From positions 620,001 through 684,000 of the forward strand of contig NZ_CP118269.1 in NCBI RefSeq assembly GCF_030062155.1: a DNA stretch of 64,000 bases, written 5' to 3'. This DNA is from Pantoea sp. Lij88 (GTDB lineage Bacteria > Pseudomonadota > Gammaproteobacteria > Enterobacterales > Enterobacteriaceae). This document shows, in pieces, positions 58,162 through 64,000 of the stretch. The translations under genes and the position numbers were made by a program. The notes beneath the pieces were generated by a model. It ran no database searches. It had not been told where the DNA came from and worked only from the letters and a program-made list of their open reading frames with translations. Each line of letters starts with the position of its first letter. The first letter of the stretch is position 1.

Positions 58162-60246
58162 ATGTTGCCTGTCACCTGGGATAGCGTTCTGATCTGCGTT
58201 TCGCTGATCGTGGCGTTTATTGCCTCTTTTACAGCCCTGGATACGGCCGGAAGGGTGGCAGTATCCCGTGGCTGGATCGCCCGCTTCTGGCTGCTGGTGG
58301 GCGGTACGGCGATGGGAATTGGCATCTGGGCAATGCACTTTATCGGCATGCTGGCGATGATGATGCCAATGACGATGCGTTATGACACGCGGCTGACGAT
58401 CCTCTCGCTGTTGGTGGCAATCCTGGCCTCCCTGTTCGCCTTTGGTCAGGCGGTGGGCGGCCTGCATCTCACCCGTCACCGGCTGCTACGCGGCACGCTG
58501 ATCCTCAGCGCGGGGGTGGTGGTCATGCACTATGTCGGCATGGTTGCCCTGCTGATTGACCCGCGACCGGAGTGGAATGCACTGCGGGTGGGGCTCTCTG
58601 TGCTGATTGCATTTGTCGCCTCGGGCGTGGCGCTGTGGCTGGCGTTCCATCTGCGTCAGGGCGACCACCATCTGCTGATGATGCGGGGGCTGGCCTCACT
58701 GGTGATGGGGATTGCTATCGCCGGTATGCACTATGTTGGCATGTCAGCCGCCCGCTTCAGCGAGAGCAGCACGATGCAGCCGGGCGGCGTCAGCAATCCG
58801 GGACTGGCGGTGTGGGTGACGCTGATAACGCTGATCATTCTGGGTATCACGCTGCTGAGCTCAATGCTGGATGCGCAGCTGCGCGCCGCACGGCTGGCGA
58901 CCCGGCTCCGGCGCGCTAATCAGGAGCTGCGCCAGCTGGCGATGCATGACAACCTGACCGCGCTGCCCAATCGGGTGATGCTGGAACAGCAGCTCGATCT
59001 GGCGATTAAACAGGCTATGCTCAATGAGAGCCGCTTTGCCGTGATCTACATGGATCTCGACGGCTTCAAAGCGGTCAACGACACCTGGGGACACCACGTC
59101 GGTGACCGGTTGCTGGTGGCGGTATCGGAACGGCTGCGCAGCCAGCTCAGTAACACCATGCTGCTGGTGCGTCTGGGAGGCGATGAATTTGTGCTGATGG
59201 CAGAGGCGTGTGACATCAGCCCGTCCCGTCAGCTGGCGCAAAAACTGGTTAAAGTCATCAGTACGCCGTTTGAATTGGATCGCTACGTGCTGCACGTTTC
59301 ACTCAGCGCGGGCATTGCGATATTTCCACTGCACGGCCGCAACCGGCAGGAGCTGCTGTTAAATGCCGATGCGGCGATGTACCACACCAAACATAGCGGA
59401 CGAAACGGCTGGTGTCTGTTTGAACCGGCGATGAGAGTTGCGACACAGCATCAGCTGGAGCTGGCAAACGATCTGTGGGAGGCGATCGATCGCCAGCAGA
59501 TGCGGCTGTTCTACCAGCCCAAATTCCGCTCCGGCGGCACCCGGCTCATGGGCTTCGAAGCGCTGCTGCGCTGGCAGCATCCGCAGCGCGGGTTGCTGAC
59601 GCCGGAACTGTTTCTGCCGCGCGCCGAAAAAACCGGCCAGATTGTCGCGCTCGGCAACTGGGTGATCGATGAGGCGTGCCGTCAGCTGAGGATCTGGCAC
59701 AGCCAGGGCCACAGCGACTGGACGGTCTCGGTGAACCTTTCCGCATTGCAGTTTCACCAGCGTGATCTGCTGAACACCCTGACGCAGACGCTGACACAAT
59801 ACCAGCTGCCAGGGCATGCGCTGATGCTGGAGATTACCGAAGCGATCGCCATGCGCGATCCCGTTTTCAGCCAGCAGCGTATTCGTGAACTGCAGCAGGC
59901 GGGCGTCAGCGTCGCCATTGATAATTTCGGCATCGGCTATGCCAACCTGTTGCATCTTAAGGATCTGGATGCCAGCGAACTCAAGATCGATCGCAGCTTT
60001 ATCAACTGCCTGCGACCGGGCAGTGAAGATGCCACCGTGGTCAGCGCCATGCTGACGCTGGCGCAGAGTCTTAATCTGCGTATGGTGGCGGAAGGCGTTG
60101 AGACGGAAGAGCAGCAGCACTTACTCACCAGCTTAGGCTTTGATGCGCTGCAGGGGTATCTGCTGGGCAAGCCGACACCAGCGGACCGGGTTGACGCGTT
60201 GAATTTTCCCCTGCTGCGACCGCCAGTGGCGTCACTGTCGGGCTGA
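58162..60246 (+). CDS. MHYT-GGDEF-EAL c-di-GMP protein with degenerate EAL
   Basis: 694 residues from MLPVTWDSVLICVSLIVAF at 58162. The N-terminal MHYT sensor has seven membrane helices with WAMHFIGM, VVMHYVGM and AGMHYVGM repeats, thought to bind copper or sense O2/CO/NO. GGDEF domain intact (VRLGGDEFVLM) but without the RxxD inhibitory I-site (SNTM there). EAL domain: GFEALLRWQHP, VNLSALQFHQ, LEITEAIAM are intact, but the DDFGTG loop reads IDNFGIGYANL: the second metal-binding Asp is Asn. So it is probably a cyclase with weak or no phosphodiesterase activity. Start chosen by AGGAG. Confidence 0.9.
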   Translation: MLPVTWDSVLICVSLIVAFIASFTALDTAGRVAVSRGWIARFWLLVGGTAMGIGIWAMHFIGMLAMMMPMTMRYDTRLTILSLLVAILASLFAFGQAVGGLHLTRHRLLRGTLILSAGVVVMHYVGMVALLIDPRPEWNALRVGLSVLIAFVASGVALWLAFHLRQGDHHLLMMRGLASLVMGIAIAGMHYVGMSAARFSESSTMQPGGVSNPGLAVWVTLITLIILGITLLSSMLDAQLRAARLATRLRRANQELRQLAMHDNLTALPNRVMLEQQLDLAIKQAMLNESRFAVIYMDLDGFKAVNDTWGHHVGDRLLVAVSERLRSQLSNTMLLVRLGGDEFVLMAEACDISPSRQLAQKLVKVISTPFELDRYVLHVSLSAGIAIFPLHGRNRQELLLNADAAMYHTKHSGRNGWCLFEPAMRVATQHQLELANDLWEAIDRQQMRLFYQPKFRSGGTRLMGFEALLRWQHPQRGLLTPELFLPRAEKTGQIVALGNWVIDEACRQLRIWHSQGHSDWTVSVNLSALQFHQRDLLNTLTQTLTQYQLPGHALMLEITEAIAMRDPVFSQQRIRELQQAGVSVAIDNFGIGYANLLHLKDLDASELKIDRSFINCLRPGSEDATVVSAMLTLAQSLNLRMVAEGVETEEQQHLLTSLGFDALQGYLLGKPTPADRVDALNFPLLRPPVASLSG

Positions 60247-60392
60247 CGCTGGCGATAGATTTCATCACTCAGAATGAGTGGAAAGGATGCAGGGTTCACG
60301 GCTGATTAACCGCCGGGCCGTGCCGATAACCAAGAGTATAAATTTAAAAAACCTCTGCCCAACCACCAGCACGGCTTTCGCGGGAATGCACT

Positions 60393-62540
60393 ATGTTAGC
60401 GACCTCATACGACTCTTTTATCGTCATCGTCTCCGTTCTTGTAGCGATGCTGGCTTCGTTTACTGCCTTAGATATGGCGGGCCGGGTGGTGCATTCCACT
60501 GGCAAAGTCGCGCTGGTCTGGCTGTTCGGCGGCGGTTTCTCCATGGGCATCGGCATCTGGGCGATGCACTTTATCGGCATGCTGTCGATGAACATGGAGA
60601 TGGTCATGAGTTACAACGCCGGACTGACGGCTTTCTCCGCGGCCATTGCGGTCTGTGCGTCGATATTTGCGCTGTGGCTAGTCTGTAACAGTGTCGATTT
60701 GCCCTTACCGCGCCTGGCGGGCGGTGCGCTGATCCTCGGCAGCGGCGTCGTGGCGATGCACTACACCGGCATGGCGGCGCTGATGTTCTCGCCGGGTATC
60801 ACCTGGCAATGGGGCTGGGTGGGGCTGTCGGTTGTGATCGCCCTGGCCGCCTCGGGCGCGGCGCTGTGGCTGGCGTTTAATCTGCGGGAAGGACAAACCG
60901 GCCGGGTCACCCTGCTGCGCATCGGTGCTTCGGTAGTGATGGGCTGTGCGATTGCGGGCATGCACTACACCGGCATGATGGCGGCAGAGTTTCCCGCTCA
61001 CAGCCATTCGGTGGGGCAGGGTGTTAACAGCAACTGGCTGGCGATTCTGGTCACGGTGGTCACCCTCTCGATTCTGGGCATAACGCTGCTGGTCTCCATG
61101 CTGGATGCGCGGATGCAGGCGCGTACCTCCATTCTCGCCAGCTCACTGGCTGAAGCGAATCGCGAGCTGGCACAGCTGGCGCTGCACGACAACCTGACGC
61201 GCCTGCCCAACCGCATTCTGCTGGAAGATCGCCTGGAGCAGGCGATCAACAAGGCGAACCGTGAGCAGACGCAGTTCGCGCTGATGTTTATGGATCTTGA
61301 TGGCTTTAAGGCGGTTAACGACGCGTTCGGACACCACATTGGTGACAGGCTGCTGGTCGGCGTGACCGAGCGGATGAGTGAGCAGATGAAGGGCTACTAC
61401 ACCCTGGCGCGGCTCGGCGGTGATGAGTTCGTGCTGCTGGCGGAGATCGACGATCCCAATGATGCGGCGGCTATCGCCGATAAGCTGGTCAAAGCAGTCG
61501 ATCGTCCGTTTGATATCTCACGCTATGAGCTGGTGGTCTCGTTGAGTATCGGCATCGCAGTTTATCCCGGCGATGGCGTGGATGAGCGCGAACTGATGTT
61601 CAACGCCGATGCGGCGATGTACCACACCAAAAACAATGGCCGTAACGGCTACACCTTCTTCCAGCCCTCAATGAATATTCAGGCGCAGAGCCAGCTTCAG
61701 CTGAACAACGATCTCTGGCATGCGCTGGATAACGATGAACTGCGCCTGTTCTACCAGCCAAAATATTGCGCGCCGCGCGGCCCGATACTCGGTTTCGAGG
61801 CGCTGCTGCGCTGGGAGCATCCGAAGCGCGGTCTGCTGTCGCCGGATAAATTCCTGCCGATGGCGGAAAAGACCGGCATGATTATTAACATCGGGAACTG
61901 GGTGATCCACGAAGCCTGTCGCCAGCTGCGCCAGTGGCATCTGCAGGGCCATGCGGACTGGTCGGTGGCGGTGAACCTGTCGGCGCTGCAGTTTGAGCAA
62001 TCGAATCTGGTGGAGACGGTGATGGGTGCGCTGGCAGAGCATCAGATTCCGGCCGAACTGCTGACGCTGGAAGTGACGGAAACCACCGCAATGCGCGATC
62101 CCGATGAGAGCGTGCGTATTCTCACCGAGCTGACCCGGCTGGGCGTGAAAGCCTCGATTGATGACTTCGGCACTGGCTACTCCAGCCTGCTCTATCTGAA
62201 ACGGTTACCGGCCAGCGAGCTTAAGATTGATCGCGCCTTTGTGAATGAACTGCAGCATCAGAAAGAAGATGCCACCATCGTCTCGGCGATAGTGGCGCTG
62301 GCGCAGTCGCTGCAGCTCAAAGTGGTGGCTGAGGGCGTTGAAACCGCCGAACAGCAGGCTTTCCTGACCAGTCTGGGTTGTAACACCCTTCAGGGCTATC
62401 TGCTGGGCAAGCCGGTTCCCCCGGATCGGGTGCCGGAGCTGGCGAACTTTGTGCTGGCGGAAACTGATGATGTGGTGGCAGAAGTGAGCCTGATCCCTGA
62501 AGTCGATCCTCTGCTGACGCCGCAGGTGGTGGCGATCTGA
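60393..62540 (+). CDS. MHYT-GGDEF-EAL c-di-GMP protein, intact EAL
   Basis: 715 residues. Same architecture as the preceding gene: MHYT membrane sensor (WAMHFIGM, VAMHYTGM, AGMHYTGM), GGDEF (ARLGGDEFVLL) without an RxxD I-site, and EAL with every motif intact: GFEALLRWEHP, VNLSALQFEQ, LEVTETTAM and IDDFGTGYSSL, plus VAEGVETAEQQ. It can be a phosphodiesterase, a cyclase or both; which dominates cannot be read from sequence. It is a tandem paralog in the same orientation, 146 bases from the first. Confidence 0.92.
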   Translation: MLATSYDSFIVIVSVLVAMLASFTALDMAGRVVHSTGKVALVWLFGGGFSMGIGIWAMHFIGMLSMNMEMVMSYNAGLTAFSAAIAVCASIFALWLVCNSVDLPLPRLAGGALILGSGVVAMHYTGMAALMFSPGITWQWGWVGLSVVIALAASGAALWLAFNLREGQTGRVTLLRIGASVVMGCAIAGMHYTGMMAAEFPAHSHSVGQGVNSNWLAILVTVVTLSILGITLLVSMLDARMQARTSILASSLAEANRELAQLALHDNLTRLPNRILLEDRLEQAINKANREQTQFALMFMDLDGFKAVNDAFGHHIGDRLLVGVTERMSEQMKGYYTLARLGGDEFVLLAEIDDPNDAAAIADKLVKAVDRPFDISRYELVVSLSIGIAVYPGDGVDERELMFNADAAMYHTKNNGRNGYTFFQPSMNIQAQSQLQLNNDLWHALDNDELRLFYQPKYCAPRGPILGFEALLRWEHPKRGLLSPDKFLPMAEKTGMIINIGNWVIHEACRQLRQWHLQGHADWSVAVNLSALQFEQSNLVETVMGALAEHQIPAELLTLEVTETTAMRDPDESVRILTELTRLGVKASIDDFGTGYSSLLYLKRLPASELKIDRAFVNELQHQKEDATIVSAIVALAQSLQLKVVAEGVETAEQQAFLTSLGCNTLQGYLLGKPVPPDRVPELANFVLAETDDVVAEVSLIPEVDPLLTPQVVAI

Positions 62541-62665
62541 CCCCCTGACGCCACTCAGAACTCGCGCGGTCGCATGCGATAAGCGAGAGCCGCCTGTCAT
62601 TGGTCGCCTGCCGTGGTAAAGTCTCGCCGTTAAACTATTCACGGCAAAACAGGGAGAGGCGACCC

Positions 62666-64000
62666 GTGGCGAAATACCAGCGATTGATGGATGAGATTCA
62701 GCAGCAGATCGAGGCCGGCATCTGGCTGCCGGGCACCCGTTTGCCGTCGCTGCGTCAGCAGGTGGCGCAGCAGGGTGTCAGCCTGATGACGGTGCTGCAT
62801 GCCTATGAATTGCTGGAGAGTCAGGGCTGGATCGTCTCCCGGCCACAGTCGGGCTACTACGTGGCGCCGCGAGCCTTAGCCCCCGCACCGCTGAGTGTGG
62901 CGATCAGCGAACAGGTCGATATCAACGATTTTGTGTTTGATGTGTTGCAGGCCACGCGCGATCCCGCCATCGTGCCGTTTGGCTCCGCGTTTCCCGATCC
63001 CGCGCTCTTTCCGCAGCGCCAGCTGATGCGCTCGCTGGCGAACGTCTCTCACCATCTGACTCCAACCGATGCGCTGCACAATCTGCCGCCCGGCAACGCC
63101 ACGCTGCGACAGCTGCTGGCGCAGCGCTATGCGCGTCAGGGCATTACCCTGTCTCCGGATGAAATTGTCATCACCAGCGGCGCGCTGGAGGCGCTGAACC
63201 TCAGTCTGCAATCCCTGACCGAACCCGGCGACTATGTGGTGATTGAGCAGCCGGGTTTTTATGGTGCGCTGCAGGCGATAGAGCGGCTCAGGCTCAAAGC
63301 TCTGGCGATTCCGGTCGATGCAAAGCAGGGCATCGACCTCGTCCAGCTGGAGGAGGCCCTGCAACGCTGGCCGGTGAAAGCCTGCTGGCTGATGACGACG
63401 CTGCAGAATCCGCTGAGCGTGACCTTAACCCCGGAACGCAAAGAGCAACTGGTGGCGCTGCTGGCGCGTTATCAGGTGCCGATGATTGAAGATGATGTCT
63501 ATGCCGAACTCTGGGCGGGTGATGTGGCACCACTGCCGGCAAAAGCCTGGGATCGCCAGGGGAACGTGCTGCATTGTGGCTCATTTTCAAAGTCGCTGGT
63601 GGCGGGGTTTCGCGTTGGCTGGGTCGCGGCAGGGCAACATGCGCAGCGTATTCAGCGGCTCCAGCTGATGAGTACGCTCTCGACCAGCGCGCCCATGCAG
63701 CTGGCGCTGGCCGATTTTCTGGCTACGCGGCGTTACGACACCCATCTGAAGCGGCTGCGACAGATTCTGGCAAAGCGACAGCAGATGGTGCGTCAGGCGT
63801 TGCTGAAGGTGCTGCCGCCGCAGGCCACGGTCAGCGACGCGCGCGGCGGCTATTTTCTCTGGGTGACGCTGCCGGACAGCATCAATACCACCCGGCTCTA
63901 TCAGCAGGCGCTGGCTAGGGGAATCAGTATTGCACCGGGGCAGTTATTTTCTGCAGGGGAGCAGTTCAGTCACTGTTTTCGGCTGAATACCGCCTGGCCG
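62666..64000 (+). CDS. ydcR: MocR-family GntR/aminotransferase regulator, YdcR-like (runs off window)
   Basis: 445 codons visible from the GTG at 62666 (GGGAGAGGCG before it); the last 20 or so codons are outside the window. The N-terminal winged helix (YQRLMDEIQQQIEAGIWLPG, RLPSLRQQVAQQG, LLESQGWIVSRPQSGYYV) is fused to a fold-type-I aminotransferase domain: NLPPGNATLRQLLAQRYARQ, MTTLQNPLSVTLTP, IEDDVYAEL and the PLP Lys in GSFSKSLVAGFRVGW. Strong resemblance to E. coli YdcR through the whole length. MocR proteins usually control a neighbouring vitamin B6, GABA or transport gene; the target is beyond the window. Confidence 0.9.
   Translation, partial: MAKYQRLMDEIQQQIEAGIWLPGTRLPSLRQQVAQQGVSLMTVLHAYELLESQGWIVSRPQSGYYVAPRALAPAPLSVAISEQVDINDFVFDVLQATRDPAIVPFGSAFPDPALFPQRQLMRSLANVSHHLTPTDALHNLPPGNATLRQLLAQRYARQGITLSPDEIVITSGALEALNLSLQSLTEPGDYVVIEQPGFYGALQAIERLRLKALAIPVDAKQGIDLVQLEEALQRWPVKACWLMTTLQNPLSVTLTPERKEQLVALLARYQVPMIEDDVYAELWAGDVAPLPAKAWDRQGNVLHCGSFSKSLVAGFRVGWVAAGQHAQRIQRLQLMSTLSTSAPMQLALADFLATRRYDTHLKRLRQILAKRQQMVRQALLKVLPPQATVSDARGGYFLWVTLPDSINTTRLYQQALARGISIAPGQLFSAGEQFSHCFRLNTAWP

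Overview
The window looks like a chromosomal segment of an enterobacterium, most likely a Pantoea-like member of the Erwiniaceae. The genus is an inference: the proteins and their order follow Escherichia coli closely, but accessory genes sit at several points. From about 5.4 kb to 45 kb the order is the familiar rpoD-dnaG-rpsU / tsaD / plsY / folB / uppP / cca / ygiM / ygiF / glnE / hldE / ubiK / ribB / ygiD / ygiC-ygiB-tolC / nudF-yqiB-cpdA-yqiA-parE / parC / plsC / ftsP / dkgA / yqhC / yghB / metC / exbBD backbone, with almost every gene intact.

Layout. (1) 1-5373 is an AT-rich accessory block lying off the 3' end of a tRNA-Ile(CAU) gene (ileX type). It holds a cut-off DUF262 gene, a P2-type integrase killed by two in-frame stops, scraps of P2-like tail genes (GpE, tape measure) joined to a baseplate hub fragment, and an intact three-gene operon: a STAS-like/GHKL ATPase, a DUF4325 STAS-like protein and a PIN-domain nuclease. 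That operon is the best candidate for an undescribed system here, probably defence or stress related. (2) 5.4-7.7 kb: tRNA, a divergent SDR/TetR pair with a duplicated operator, and mug. (3) 7.7-12.2 kb: the macromolecular synthesis operon rpsU-dnaG-rpoD, with two 104-bp repeats between dnaG and rpoD. (4) 12.4-34.2 kb: tRNA modification, lipid, folate, cell-wall, LPS, riboflavin (with an FMN riboswitch), TolC efflux and parE genes. (5) 34.3-37.4 kb: a small accessory set between parE and parC (LysR, ygiN, mdaB and a PheC-like periplasmic cyclohexadienyl dehydratase). (6) 37.6-46.3 kb: parC, plsC, ftsP, dkgA, yqhC, yghB, metC. (7) 46.4-49.3 kb: a DctPQM TRAP transporter wedged between metC and exbB, with a KdgR-like operator upstream. 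(8) 49.5-52.4 kb: Fur-box-preceded exbBD and a citrate/tricarballylate-type MFS symporter. (9) 52.4-62.5 kb: a Csu-type (archaic) chaperone-usher fimbrial operon divergent from two tandem MHYT-GGDEF-EAL proteins, one of which carries a degenerate EAL motif. (10) 62.7 kb to the end: a YdcR-like MocR regulator, cut by the window edge.

How they work together: the backbone supplies replication, transcription, tRNA and envelope housekeeping. The right end forms a plausible surface-adhesion module in which Csu fimbriae and c-di-GMP enzymes share a 544-bp control region with a possible RcsB box. The left end is an old integration hotspot whose mobility functions are dead but whose ATPase/STAS/PIN cargo is intact. 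All family assignments come from reading the translated sequence; no database search was run.
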